Positions 25,057-36,200 of a DNA stretch of 64,000 nucleotides are shown here, one piece after another. Each line of letters starts with the position of its first letter. Position 1 is the stretch's first letter. Both the position numbers and the translations under genes were made by a program. The stretch spans positions 1-64,000 of the forward strand of contig JAOQAK010000071.1 of NCBI GenBank assembly GCA_025963635.1. The letters are read 5' to 3'. Source of the stretch: Ferruginibacter sp. (lineage in GTDB: Bacteria > Bacteroidota > Bacteroidia > Chitinophagales > Chitinophagaceae). The notes beneath the pieces were generated by a model. That model worked only from the letters and a program-made list of their open reading frames with translations. It was not told where the DNA came from and made no database searches.

Positions 25057-25199
25057 TTTCGTCTACCCCTTTAGAGAGTTTTATTTTGATATGATGTTAT
25101 TATCCTGTGGATATTAGTTATCATAGGTTTTACAATATTCTTTCCAGGTATTTATTTTAAAATCTTTGATTTTATTTTTATCTGAAATCCTTGGCGGAC

Positions 25200-25658
25200 T
25201 TATAATCTGATCATGTTGATTGGGTCTTCAAAGCTTTTCAGCATTGGCCGTTTACCTTCCCAGCCATCAGGCAATATCAATAATCTCAGGTCGGGATGTC
25301 CCAAAAAATTTACACCAAACATTTCGTATACTTCCCTTTCGTGAAAATTTGCGGTTTTCCATATATCACTCACTGTATCAATTGCAGGACTGCTAATATC
25401 TAACTTCGATTTGAGGACAATGTTATGCCGGAACTTCGTGGAATCGAGATGGTACACCATGGTAAGATGTGTTTTCCAATCTATGCAGGTAAGACAAAAA
25501 AGATAATCGAAAAATAAAGAAGTATCCTGGCGAAGCTGTGTAGCCAGCAAATGCAAATCGCCCGGGGCAACATTGATGGTAAGCCATTGTGTACCCTCTT
25601 CAAAAGTAGCAGTGGGCAACAGTTCTGAAATCTTTATTTTTAACTCCTCGTTGTTCAT
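25200..25658 (-). CDS. nuoC: NADH-quinone oxidoreductase subunit C
   Basis: A 152-residue peripheral subunit of complex I. The family signature ERE-YEMFGVNFLGHPDLRLLILPDGWEG occurs near residues 108-138, cut here to HEREVYEMFGV and DLRLLILPDGW. The gap of about 140 bases to nuoD is AT-rich and empty. Confidence 0.96.
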   Translation of the reverse strand: MNNEELKIKISELLPTATFEEGTQWLTINVAPGDLHLLATQLRQDTSLFFDYLFCLTCIDWKTHLTMVYHLDSTKFRHNIVLKSKLDISSPAIDTVSDIWKTANFHEREVYEMFGVNFLGHPDLRLLILPDGWEGKRPMLKSFEDPINMIRL

Positions 25659-25724
25659 CGCTTTATTTAATCCTGTTTACTTTATCTAAATACTTTATAC
25701 TAAATACTATATACTCTTTCACAA

Positions 25725-26291
25725 CTAACCTCCCTTTATCTGTTCCCTGGTCATGCCCATTTTTATTTTTTCCTGTAAACTTATCAGGGCGTGTAAAAGT
25801 GCTTCGGGTCTTGGGGGACAACCGGCAACATATACATCTACCGGTATTACATGATCGGCTCCCTTTACAACTGAATAGGTATTGTAAAAGAATGGGCCGC
25901 CGCTGATGGCGCATGCGCCCATGGCGATCACATATTTAGGGTCGGCCATCTGGTCGTATAATCTTTTTAAGACCGGCGCCATTTTGTTGACGATGGTACC
26001 GGCAATGATGATCACATCTGCCTGTCGCGGTGAGGCTCTTGCTACTTCAAAGCCAAATCTTGAAAAATCGTATTTGGCTGCAGCAACCGCCATCATTTCT
26101 ATCCCACAACAACTGGTAGCAAAAGTGAGGGGCCATAATGAATTTGAACGTGCCCAGTTGATCACATCATCCAGTTTGCTTAACACTATTCCGCCGCCTG
26201 GCGTTTCGTGTAACTGGCCTGGGAAGGAAGCGCCGCCGGCACCTAAATGGGTGTTTGGAGAAGGCGCTGAATTATTTGAATTACTACTCAT
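25725..26291 (-). CDS. nuoB: NADH-quinone oxidoreductase subunit B
   Basis: A 188-residue subunit that binds the terminal N2 cluster and donates electrons to quinone. The ligand motifs are ATSCCGIEMM (tandem Cys), MGACAISGG and VAGCPPRPEALL. ATG 26291 (MSSNSNN) is chosen over an upstream TTG. The first 25 residues are Ser/Gly/Asn-rich, recalling the NuoI N-terminus. It is 51 bases after nuoA. Confidence 0.97.
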   Translation of the reverse strand: MSSNSNNSAPSPNTHLGAGGASFPGQLHETPGGGIVLSKLDDVINWARSNSLWPLTFATSCCGIEMMAVAAAKYDFSRFGFEVARASPRQADVIIIAGTIVNKMAPVLKRLYDQMADPKYVIAMGACAISGGPFFYNTYSVVKGADHVIPVDVYVAGCPPRPEALLHALISLQEKIKMGMTREQIKGG

Positions 26292-26342
26292 TATTTGAAG
26301 AGTTGTCAATTTTTATTTTGTGCAATTAGCGCACATTGGTGC

Positions 26343-26693
26343 CTACATCCACTTCAATGCACCTTTTTTATGAGCGTATAAAAAGCCCATAAACAATATA
26401 AAAAAGAAAATAAGAATTTCTACCATGGCTGTCCAGCCCACTGATTTTGCCACTACTGCCCATGGAAATAAAAAAACCAATTCCACATCAAAAATTAAAA
26501 ATATCAATGCAAACAGGTAATACCCAACATTTAGCTGGGTCCAGGTTTTTCCATGAGTAGGAATACCACATTCATAGGGTTCCCCTTTTTGTGGATTGGT
26601 AGTAGCCTTTGTTACGAATTTTGCGATCAGGATGGCAATAGTAGAAAATGTGAGCGCCGCAAGAATCAAAACAATCATCGAGGAAGAACCCAT
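26343..26693 (-). CDS. nuoA: NADH-quinone oxidoreductase subunit A
   Basis: A 116-residue, three-helix membrane subunit of complex I. The loop PYECGIP and the acidic helix IFLIFDVELVFLFPWA are diagnostic. It is the first nuo gene; the FNR-like gene lies 286 bases upstream on the same strand. Confidence 0.96.
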   Translation of the reverse strand: MGSSSMIVLILAALTFSTIAILIAKFVTKATTNPQKGEPYECGIPTHGKTWTQLNVGYYLFALIFLIFDVELVFLFPWAVVAKSVGWTAMVEILIFFFILFMGFLYAHKKGALKWM

Positions 26694-26979
26694 AAAAATT
26701 CAATTAATTGTATAAAATATCTGGTGCGCAAGTTACCAAAAAATACCCATACCCACCTCTCACTGATCATGCCTGAAAGTGATTTTAATCATGAACTTGC
26801 ATGCTTATTTTGTATAGTTAGTGATTAACCGAATGCGGACGGATGCAATGTTATATTAAAAATAGTGATTTAGTGGATACGATTCAGATCGCCCGTTAAC
26901 AAGTTAAAACGAAGCAAAGTTTATTTCAAATCGCATGTAGTCATTTAAAAAAAAGATGCTACTCTTGTCGCCAAAATAC

Positions 26980-27699
26980 CTACCCGTAAATTTCAAAATG
27001 AACCGCTTTTTTATCGTAGCCCATATCCAGAATTCTGCTTCTTGCTTCGTCGATCATTCCTTTCCATCCGCACAATAAAAACTTGGCTGGCCGCTTATGG
27101 CTACAAATTGATTCATATACAGCATGAACATAGCCGCTATGCCCTCCCCATTGCTCACGTGATAAAGTAGGGAGATAAAAAAATCCCTCAATTTCATTTT
27201 CAAGCGTTTTCATCTCATTATAATATAGCAGGCCGCTCCTGGTACGGCACCCAAAAACAAGGTAAATATTTTTGTGCGGTATTTTATTATTATGAATATG
27301 ATGGATCATGCTCCTGAACGGGGCGATACCGGTACCGGTGCAGATCAACACCAGATCTTCTTCCAACGGCTCTTTTAAAGTGAATACACCCTGTGGCCCA
27401 CGCAAAGTAATTTCGGTTCCCACATTTACTTCCTCAAATAAATAAGGAGTTCCCGCTCCTCTTTTATCCAGCACAATCAATAATTCAAATATATTGGTGC
27501 CATCCGGCCACGATGCAATCGAATAGCTCCGCCAACGTTTATTGGGCTTTTCATGAACAGGGAGATCCAATGTTACAAACTGGCCGGGAGTAAAATCAAA
27601 AGAACTTAGTTCTGGTACTTCGATCCGGAATCTTCTTGTATCCTCCGTTTCATTGACTATGCTGATAACTTTTCCCTTGCGCCACGGTTGTAATGCCAT
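26980..27699 (-). CDS. ferredoxin-NADP reductase-like flavoprotein
   Basis: A 239-residue FAD-binding FR-type oxidoreductase. The FAD motif is RWRSYSIAS near 56-64. A GPQGVFTL phosphate loop follows near 100. The NAD(P) site shows CTGTGIAPFRSM near 119-130 and FGCRTRSGLLY, and the chain ends in an aromatic residue before Gly (HFEIYG), similar to ferredoxin-NADP reductases. There is no fused 2Fe-2S domain, so it needs a separate ferredoxin or flavodoxin. Its place just before a complex I operon that lacks the NADH-input subunits suggests, but does not prove, a role in feeding or draining the same electron carrier. Confidence 0.85.
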   Translation of the reverse strand: MALQPWRKGKVISIVNETEDTRRFRIEVPELSSFDFTPGQFVTLDLPVHEKPNKRWRSYSIASWPDGTNIFELLIVLDKRGAGTPYLFEEVNVGTEITLRGPQGVFTLKEPLEEDLVLICTGTGIAPFRSMIHHIHNNKIPHKNIYLVFGCRTRSGLLYYNEMKTLENEIEGFFYLPTLSREQWGGHSGYVHAVYESICSHKRPAKFLLCGWKGMIDEARSRILDMGYDKKAVHFEIYG

Positions 27700-27774
27700 A
27701 AAAAAATTTGAACCGCCAAATTACAAAGAATGCCATAGGCGGAGTGGATTATTTGAGCTGTTATCATGATTGCA

Positions 27775-30700
27775 TCACCTGCCATTTATCTGCAACACTG
27801 CCCCCGTACCTACCGTAACCATCCCTCCCGACTGAACGCTTATACTTTTTACAGACGTATTTGCATTCACAAGCGGGTATACAGCCATTCCGCCGGGAAC
27901 AATCACTTCTGTATTTTGGCCGGGGATGCTGCCGCAACTCCAGTTAGCAGCGGTAAACCAATTAGCATCAGTGTTTCCATTCCAAATGTTGGTAAACCGC
28001 ACCATGTTCGCCGGGCCATTTAGGCCGTCTATAATGCAGCGGTATTCGTAGCCGGAAAATGAAGTGGGCAAATTAATTAATTGTAGGTCTGGCGTATGAG
28101 TGCCCTGGTACAAGGTTCCTTCACTGATGTTGCCGTATCCTGAACCACTATCCAGTTGCCATTGATAATTACTGCCTCCGCCGGCTGCAGAAAATAGCAT
28201 GGTTTCACCCGGACATACACCGCTTGCTGATGGCTTAATAGTTGCACGGCTCAGCCAAAATTCACTAAAATTACTTACACTGAACTCGGCATAATAACCA
28301 TTGTCGTAAGGAACAATGACAGTAGCCGCCGGTAAAATATATTGAAAATAGCCGGTAGTGTCATCCCCCAAAAGCCCGTTCTCCTGGCCGGCTGTGCCAC
28401 TATATTTTGTGACGCCGAGCTGATAGGCATCGGTTAAATTTGTACAGGCCGCACATCCGCTGGCAGTAACCATACGCTGCACTTCGGCATCTGTAAAATA
28501 AAACCGTACGCTCACATTTGCTGCCGGAACTTTTGCTGTTTGAACAACAATGTCCCGGTCGGCATAATATTGGTTATTGCTGTTACGCACCGGCCCGGTA
28601 TACGGATGCACCTGAACAGTAGCTGCGCCCAGGTCTGCTCCGTGTGAATTCAATGAAACAACTCTCTTTCCACCAGAAGAAAAATCAATCCAGTTATTAC
28701 CGTTTACATCCTGGGTGATCCCAGTTACCGGCAGGCCAACGTAAACGGACTCCTTATCAAATATATGGATATCATCTACCCCGATGCCTTCCTCGGTAAG
28801 TCCGGCATCGCTGCTCAACACAAACCGGAAGCGAATATCTGTTGCTCCTAAAGGCAGGTCGATACTGGCAACATGCCATCTTGTATTGGGGTCAGCCCAG
28901 CTGATTAATGATGTGTTCTCATACCAATTAGTACCAGCGCCCACTGTTCCCAGCTTTTTCCAAACTATGCCATCAGTAGTATACTCCACCCAACTGTAAT
29001 CATAATTTTGTTCAGTGGTAAGAATATGACTGAAGGATAGTACAGGTTGCGTCAATGAATGCACATCAAAACAGGGCGAATACAAATAAGACAGTTCATT
29101 GTCATTATAATTACCCGTTAAACTGGTTACCCACGCCTTGGTACCACTTGCTGCTTTACTAATGGCGGCTTTTGTGGGAGTGCCCCACTTCCACGAACTA
29201 TTGGTACCTTTTGTATAGAAAAAACCGTCATTGCTTTCAAAGTTTTGCAGGTATGGAAAACTGCTGATCAGGGGACTGTGATGCAGCGTGTAATTTAGAA
29301 TACTATCATTGGCTGGATAACTGTCTGATGGATATTTTACCCACACGTCGATCGAATAGTCGATAAATGCAGAGAGGTCGGCGGTTTGTGCGAATGAATA
29401 ATCTATTGTTTGATTGGGTCCAATGGCAGCAATGTTTTCAGTTACAATCGCCCCGCCATTTACCTGGTAACTCACAGGAAAATTATTGAGTGTATTTGAA
29501 TTATAATTTTTTACCTGGATACTTACCGGATTGGTGGCACTGTAAGAACAATTGGAGTTTTCGGGTAAATTGATTTTTGTAATCCCCACATCATTCGACA
29601 CCTCTGTTAATACAAGGTCATCAAAAGTATAGCCATCATCCATTTCATTTACAGCATTGGCAACATTGGCAGAATTATTTCCTTCCTGGCCAATTTTCAC
29701 CTGGAATGTTTGTGTTACGATTTGCGGGGGAACTGCAGCTCCCAATACATCATTGATATTGATCAGGCCACGGGTCCACGATCCAAAGGCCGACTGGTTA
29801 GCAAAAAGGTCAAATGCCTGTACCCATGGGCTGGTTTCGCTTCCCCTTAACCAAACTTTGTTTCCAGGTGCATCAGCCTGACCGTGGTTTTTATAATAGA
29901 AATCAAAGCGAAGCTGCTTCGAAACATAATTAGAGAGGTTATAGCTAATAGTTAAACTATCTGCGGTAGCAACTGAATTACGAGGCGCCTGATCCAATGT
30001 TATCGCCCGGTTTCCATTGAATGCAAACCCAGTATTTACAAAAGATCTTGCCCGCCCCCTTGGAGTTCCCGATGAAAAATCAAGGCGATTATTATTATCA
30101 ATCGCCATTTCCGGAAGGGTAAACTCAGCCACGGTGAAAGATTCAAAATCTTCTTTGACCGGCATGGAGGTGATCGCATCATTATTTATATACTTCACGG
30201 TTTTATAGGCGGTGTCATTCAGATGATTATTATCTGCGGCCAAACTGACCCATGATTTGAAATCGTATTTAAAGCCTGCAGCAATTACAGGGTAAGTGCC
30301 TGTAAATGTATAGGTGTAGGTTCCGCCGGCCGTTATTACCAGGTTGATGATTTCAGTAACAGTAGAGCCTCCATAAGTGTAAGAAACATTGAATGGCCCA
30401 TTTACCGGAACCTGCCCCAGGTTCCTGATTAATATTTTTACAGGCCGCGTGGCATTGCTTGCGTTTGCGAAACCTTGCCTGGCGCTATTGGGTTCCAATA
30501 TGCTATCTACTTTAAGATCGTTGTTAAACGCTGCGAGTGTGCATGCGCCGCTGTTGGGCAGGATGCCTACTGACACAGACCGCCTACCAGTTACTGTGCC
30601 ATTTTTGGCCGCCACGCCCAACCACACCATTGCATTTGTATTTAGGCCTTGTATCAGCCAGGAAGTTGAAGAAGTATTGCCAATTACCTGCATACTATCC

Positions 30701-32982
30701 CCGGCCAGTTTTACAATGTCGTAAGAAGTAGCACCTGCAATAGCTGGCCAGCCTAGTAGTATAGCTCCCAGACAAGGGTTGGTGGCTGTTACCAAAGGAC
30801 TTCCCAAAATATTAAAACTAAGGCTGCGGCCCCGTAATAATGTTCCATTCCCCGATACCCTTATCATACCAAGTGTAGTATTTATGCCAGGCGGAATGGT
30901 CCATGCATACTTGCGGGTGGAAGCGGGAACACTGTTATCGATTGTGGTCCAGCTTAAGCCATTGTTCACCGAATAATCTATGGTTAAATTATTTAATGAA
31001 TTTCCGGGCGCAGACCACCGGATAGATTCCGTTTCGCCCGGCACTAGTTTCTCACCGCCAAAAGGATATTCTACAATGATGGGAGATAGCACAAACTCAT
31101 AACTGACAATATATTCCTGGGCGCCGGAAGGTATGGCAAACCCATTTACCTCGATACTGTAACTACCCGCTGGCGGATTTTGAAGCACCACCTGCTCTAT
31201 ATTATTCAACCGGTCGACACCTTCAGCCGCAGTATTGTTGACCAATGCAGGAGCTGCATTTAAGATAAGCGGACGATGCAATACATTACCTGGTGCCGTA
31301 ACAGTAAGATCCAGGTCATTTACAAGTGCAACGGATGCGTTGATAGCACCAGCGGCATCCGCCCAGTACAACATTACTTTCAATGCAATGGTATTTGCCG
31401 GAACTGCAATAGTATGCGTGGCATTGCCTCCATTTGAGAGGCTATTGATAAAATATTGATTGTTTTCAATGGCATCAACTGCACGCCGGGCATTCAACAT
31501 ACCAAAACCATAAGTATAATCCGGTCCGGCATTGCCCAGGTCTTCTGCTGTATTACAAACCAGCGCCTTCATTAACGAAGCCCCGGGGTTAGCGCCTCCA
31601 TGAAGCTGCCGGTAACGTTCATACATCAATGACAGCGCACCGGTTACTGCGGGACTTGCCATACTGGTGCCGGATTTTGACCCATAAGTATTGTATGTAG
31701 TGGTTGAAGTAATGTTTACCCCAGATGCTGTTATTTCAGGTTTTATGCGGCCATCTTTAACCGGCCCCTGGCTGCTGTAATCGTCAATACTGTAATCGTT
31801 CGAACTTATGGACCCCACAGTAAGTACATTTTTGGCGCTTTGCCACCCGGATTTAATGGTTGCAAAACCGCCCGAATAAGGTGAACAGGTAAGCATACCA
31901 TCATTACCTGCCGCAATTACATGCAATAACTGTGGGTAATCACGCTCCTGCAGATCAATATAATTACTCAAAATGTCATACTCCCCTGAACCTGCGCAAC
32001 CTGTGTCTACGGAAAAATAGGAGTTATTGGTAAGTATCATATTATTGTCAGCAATATAGGTAGGTGCATTGGTGATAATATCGCTGAAATACTGGTTAAT
32101 GAGGGTAGCTTTTGATGCCATTCCGCGATTTTTAATATTGATGATACCAGCTCCCGCAAGGATTCCTGCAACATGCATCCCATGATCCTGTGGATCGGCG
32201 GGGCTCCTGTTAATCAATCTTCCCGAAAAATCAATATGACTTGAAATGTCAGCATTGTCCCCGATCCCCATGGTTATACCACGGCCATTTAGATTTTTCC
32301 CGACCTCTGAATTGAGACCGCTGATACCATGTGTGCCCACAGTATTATAATTAAGCGATTGATCTTTGAAGGCTTGTGAACGAATTCCGCTCACAAATGG
32401 AAACAATGCGATTGCATTAATGATCGATGGGCTGGCCTGTATAAAAACGATATTGCTTTTGTCGAATTTGGTGGGGATAATTGTTGCACCGGCATTTTGC
32501 AGCTGTTGCAGTACCATAGTTCTGTCCATGGAAGGATAAAAACTTACCGCGATTTTTTTTGCGTTTTGCTTATCCCGGTGAGAACGATCGTCAAAAATGG
32601 TAGGATCGAGTTTATAAAACGGAGGAATTACATTTATAGAGGATATTTTAAATGCTCCAGCCATGGAAAAATTAAAGTTATTTGGGATGGTGGCGAGGTA
32701 TGCCCTACCCGGCAGGTAATCATGTAACAAGATGCCGGCTGATTTTAGGTTTTGTTGCACCGATGCAGAAGGTAAAATGGAAAATTGCACCAACACAAAA
32801 TACTGCCCGCCAAAGCCGGCGGCACTAATCTGCTCTTTTTTGAATGTTTGCCCGCTTATATTGTTTCCTGTAAGCAAGTTGCCATTTAAAAACATTACCG
32901 GCTGTTCGGTTTGTTGAGCAGAAACTACTAACACGGTAAAACAAATCAATACAATTGAAAGAAAACGGATAATCGGTTTCAT
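27775..32982 (-). CDS. large secreted S8 (subtilisin-like) serine protease with Ig-like/adhesive regions
   Basis: A 1735-residue exported protease. A signal peptide (1-22, ending VVSAQQ) and propeptide region (to about 210) precede an S8 domain (about 235-510). Its catalytic residues are Asp242 (GIGDNAD), His267 (DHGMHVAG) and Ser440 (GTSMASP), with oxyanion Asn360. Then come a pre-peptidase-like domain, CARDB/fibronectin-like repeats (about 640-1130) and a jelly-roll-type region (about 1230-1400). The end, GTGAVLQINGR, is a parallel-beta adhesive motif. I see no canonical type 9 secretion C-terminal domain, although the size and style fit that route. Possibly involved in scavenging external protein (inference). 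Confidence 0.85.
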   Translation of the reverse strand: MKPIIRFLSIVLICFTVLVVSAQQTEQPVMFLNGNLLTGNNISGQTFKKEQISAAGFGGQYFVLVQFSILPSASVQQNLKSAGILLHDYLPGRAYLATIPNNFNFSMAGAFKISSINVIPPFYKLDPTIFDDRSHRDKQNAKKIAVSFYPSMDRTMVLQQLQNAGATIIPTKFDKSNIVFIQASPSIINAIALFPFVSGIRSQAFKDQSLNYNTVGTHGISGLNSEVGKNLNGRGITMGIGDNADISSHIDFSGRLINRSPADPQDHGMHVAGILAGAGIINIKNRGMASKATLINQYFSDIITNAPTYIADNNMILTNNSYFSVDTGCAGSGEYDILSNYIDLQERDYPQLLHVIAAGNDGMLTCSPYSGGFATIKSGWQSAKNVLTVGSISSNDYSIDDYSSQGPVKDGRIKPEITASGVNITSTTTYNTYGSKSGTSMASPAVTGALSLMYERYRQLHGGANPGASLMKALVCNTAEDLGNAGPDYTYGFGMLNARRAVDAIENNQYFINSLSNGGNATHTIAVPANTIALKVMLYWADAAGAINASVALVNDLDLTVTAPGNVLHRPLILNAAPALVNNTAAEGVDRLNNIEQVVLQNPPAGSYSIEVNGFAIPSGAQEYIVSYEFVLSPIIVEYPFGGEKLVPGETESIRWSAPGNSLNNLTIDYSVNNGLSWTTIDNSVPASTRKYAWTIPPGINTTLGMIRVSGNGTLLRGRSLSFNILGSPLVTATNPCLGAILLGWPAIAGATSYDIVKLAGDSMQVIGNTSSTSWLIQGLNTNAMVWLGVAAKNGTVTGRRSVSVGILPNSGACTLAAFNNDLKVDSILEPNSARQGFANASNATRPVKILIRNLGQVPVNGPFNVSYTYGGSTVTEIINLVITAGGTYTYTFTGTYPVIAAGFKYDFKSWVSLAADNNHLNDTAYKTVKYINNDAITSMPVKEDFESFTVAEFTLPEMAIDNNNRLDFSSGTPRGRARSFVNTGFAFNGNRAITLDQAPRNSVATADSLTISYNLSNYVSKQLRFDFYYKNHGQADAPGNKVWLRGSETSPWVQAFDLFANQSAFGSWTRGLININDVLGAAVPPQIVTQTFQVKIGQEGNNSANVANAVNEMDDGYTFDDLVLTEVSNDVGITKINLPENSNCSYSATNPVSIQVKNYNSNTLNNFPVSYQVNGGAIVTENIAAIGPNQTIDYSFAQTADLSAFIDYSIDVWVKYPSDSYPANDSILNYTLHHSPLISSFPYLQNFESNDGFFYTKGTNSSWKWGTPTKAAISKAASGTKAWVTSLTGNYNDNELSYLYSPCFDVHSLTQPVLSFSHILTTEQNYDYSWVEYTTDGIVWKKLGTVGAGTNWYENTSLISWADPNTRWHVASIDLPLGATDIRFRFVLSSDAGLTEEGIGVDDIHIFDKESVYVGLPVTGITQDVNGNNWIDFSSGGKRVVSLNSHGADLGAATVQVHPYTGPVRNSNNQYYADRDIVVQTAKVPAANVSVRFYFTDAEVQRMVTASGCAACTNLTDAYQLGVTKYSGTAGQENGLLGDDTTGYFQYILPAATVIVPYDNGYYAEFSVSNFSEFWLSRATIKPSASGVCPGETMLFSAAGGGSNYQWQLDSGSGYGNISEGTLYQGTHTPDLQLINLPTSFSGYEYRCIIDGLNGPANMVRFTNIWNGNTDANWFTAANWSCGSIPGQNTEVIVPGGMAVYPLVNANTSVKSISVQSGGMVTVGTGAVLQINGR

Positions 32983-33219
32983 GAAATATTTTTATTGGAT
33001 TTTAAGCTTCATCGGAAAGGAACAATATAAAGAAAATATACTGCTATCACAATAGTGTTAACATTGTTGATTGCCAGCCGCTCATTGAACGATAGAAGCG
33101 GGTTAATATTATGTGAACTGCCATTAATTACCGGCACAGATTTCATCATCAGAAATTTTTACACCCGTGTTGGTTTGAACAAATCAGCAACCAAAAATCC
33201 CACATCAGCCAATCACCCT

Positions 33220-33227
33220 TATCTTTG
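33220..33227 (+). promoter_or_regulatory. mfd: mfd promoter -7 box (TATCTTTG)
   Basis: Exact TAnnTTTG, seven bases before ATG 33235. A transcript would start at or just before the ATG, so the message may be almost leaderless. This box decides the mfd start. Confidence 0.65.
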
Positions 33228-33234
33228 CACACGG

Positions 33235-36200
33235 ATGAATTTGGAGTTGTTGTTGAAAGAATATGCAAATGATCCCCGCTGTTTTCAAATTGCGGACAGG
33301 ATCACTTTGTCTAAACCGCAGCAAATCCATCTTTCCGGGCTTCATGGAAGCGCCATTGGGTTCATACTGGCTGCAGTATTTAACCACCGTACTGCCAGCC
33401 AACTCAACCATCTTGTTATTTTAAGAGACTCCGAGGAAGCGGCTTATTTCCACAATACTTTGGAGAATCTGACACAGGCCCTGGATATTTTTTATTTCCC
33501 TTCTTCTTTCAAGAATAAAAAGAATTACCGGTTACTGAATAGCAGCCATGTGATGCTAAGGACGGAAGCACTCACCAAAATAGCGGGTGGAACCAATAAA
33601 AAGGTATTGATCACTTATCCTGAAGCACTGTTCGAAAAAGTGGTGTTGCCGAAAACCCTGTCTGAAAATATCATTTCCATAAAGCAGAGTGAAACACTGG
33701 ATGTAAACGGGATACTCGAGAAATTTGTAAACTACGGATTTGAACGGACCGATTTTGTATATGAACCCGGCCAGTTTGCAGTAAGGGGCGGCATTCTTGA
33801 TATTTATTCTTTTGGGAACGAAAAGCCTTACCGTATAGAACTATTTGGCAACGAAGTAGATAGTATAAGGATATTTGATCCTGAATCGCAATTGAGCGAA
33901 CGAAAATTATTACAGGTAAATATTATCCCCAATGTAGAAACCCAGTTTGAAACCGGTGATAAGGTTTCGCTGATGGAATTTTTACCGGAGAATACCGTAG
34001 TATGGACAGAGGACTGGCCTTTTATAAAGGAAAAAATCCAACAGCAGGAAGAAGACCTCGAATTATATTTGGAGGTGGCGAACACAACCTCGGCCAGCCA
34101 ACGCGCCACAGTTGAAGATGACAGCGAAATCAACGAAAAAATAAATGTAAGTGCAGCCGATTTTGTAAGTGGAGAAACCATTGAAGCGCAATGTACACAA
34201 CGCCATATTATTGAGTTTGGATCTAAAAGTTATTTTTCCTCGGGTAAAAAGAATCCCCAGGCATTAATTATTCCTTTTTCGATTAAATCCCAGCCCGCGT
34301 TCAACCGCCAGTTTGAACTGCTGATCAAAAATCTGAAGGAATACGAAGCCAGTAAATACAATATTTACATTTTTGCTGAAAATCCGAAGCAATTAGAAAG
34401 ATTGCACATCATTTTTACCGATTTAAAAGCTGAAATACAGGTTACACCGGTTCCCATTTCCATCCACGAAGGGTTTATTGATGATGACCTCAAAACAGTT
34501 TGTTATACCGATCACGAAATTTTTCAGCGCTATCATAAGTACAAAGTAAAACAGGCTTTCAGCAAGAATAAGGCCCTTACGCTAAAAACCTTGCGTGAAT
34601 TACAACCCGGTGATTACGTAACACATATTGACCATGGAGTAGGTGTGTACAGTGGACTTCAAAAAATAGAAGTGAACGGAAAGATGCAGGAAGCCGTGAG
34701 GATCCAGTACAAGGATGGCGATCTTTTATATGTAAATATCTCATCCTTACATAAAATCGGAAAATACAGCGGCAAGGAAGGCACGATTCCAAAAATGAAT
34801 AAACTGGGCAGTGATGTCTGGAACAAATTAAAAGAGAAAACAAAGAAGCAGGTAAAAGATATTGCCGCCGACCTGATCCAATTATACGCTCAAAGAAAAA
34901 GTCAGGCTGGTTTTGCACACAGCCCGGACAACTATATGCAGACCGAACTGGAAGCGTCTTTTATTTATGAAGACACTCCAGACCAGGGCAAGGCCACGGA
35001 AGATGTTAAAAAGGATATGGAAAAACCATCGCCGATGGACAGGCTGGTGTGTGGAGACGTGGGCTTTGGCAAAACGGAAGTTGCCATCAGGGCAGCCTTT
35101 AAAAGCTGTTGCGATGGAAAACAGGCTGCCATATTGGTTCCTACTACTATTTTGGCCTACCAGCATTATAAAACTTTCGGCGATCGGTTAAAGGATTTTC
35201 CCGTAACGGTGGACTATATCAACCGTTTCAAAACGGCCAAAGAAAAAAAAGAAACTTTACAAAAAGTTGCTGAAGGGAAAATTGATATTATCATCGGCAC
35301 ACATTCTTTGCTGAGCAAGGATGTTAAATTTAAAGATCTTGGGCTGATGGTAATTGATGAGGAGCAAAAGTTTGGCGTAGGGGCAAAAGAAAAATTAAAA
35401 CAGTTAAGAACCACTGTAGACTCACTTACCTTAACAGCCACCCCAATTCCGAGGACATTGCAATTCAGCTTAATGGGCGCCCGCGACCTCAGCATCATCA
35501 ATACGCCGCCACCCAACCGGCAACCCATACAAACCGAGGTAATGGTGTTTAATGAAGATGCCATCCGGGATATTATTTATTATGAAACGGAAAGAGGTGG
35601 GCAGGTTTTCTTTATCCATAACCGGGTAAAAGGCCTGGCTGAAATGAAAAGCCTGATACAGGGACTTTGTCCGGATGTCAGTATCGCCTATGCGCACGGC
35701 CAGATGGAAGGCGATCAACTGGAAGATACTATCCTGGATTTTATGGATAAAAAATATGATGTGCTGGTTTGTACTAATATCGTGGAAAGCGGTGTGGATA
35801 TCCCCAATGTGAATACGATCATCGTGAACAATGCGCACCAGTTTGGTCTCAGCGATCTTCACCAGCTCCGGGGCCGGGTGGGCAGGAGTAACCGGAAAGC
35901 TTTCTGTTATTTGCTGGCCCCTCCCAAGAGCACCCTCACATCCGATAGTCGCAAACGGCTTGATACGCTGGAACAATATAGTGAACTGGGCAGCGGCTTC
36001 CAGATTGCGATGAGAGATCTTGACATACGCGGCGCTGGTAACATGCTCGGCGGCGAACAAAGCGGGTTTATTGCCGAAATCGGATTTGAAATGTACCAGA
36101 AGATTTTGGATGAAGCCATCAAAGAATTAAAACGTTCGGAATTTAAAGAACTCTTTAAAGAGGAAATTCAGCAGCAGGATGATTTTGTAAAAGACTGTAG

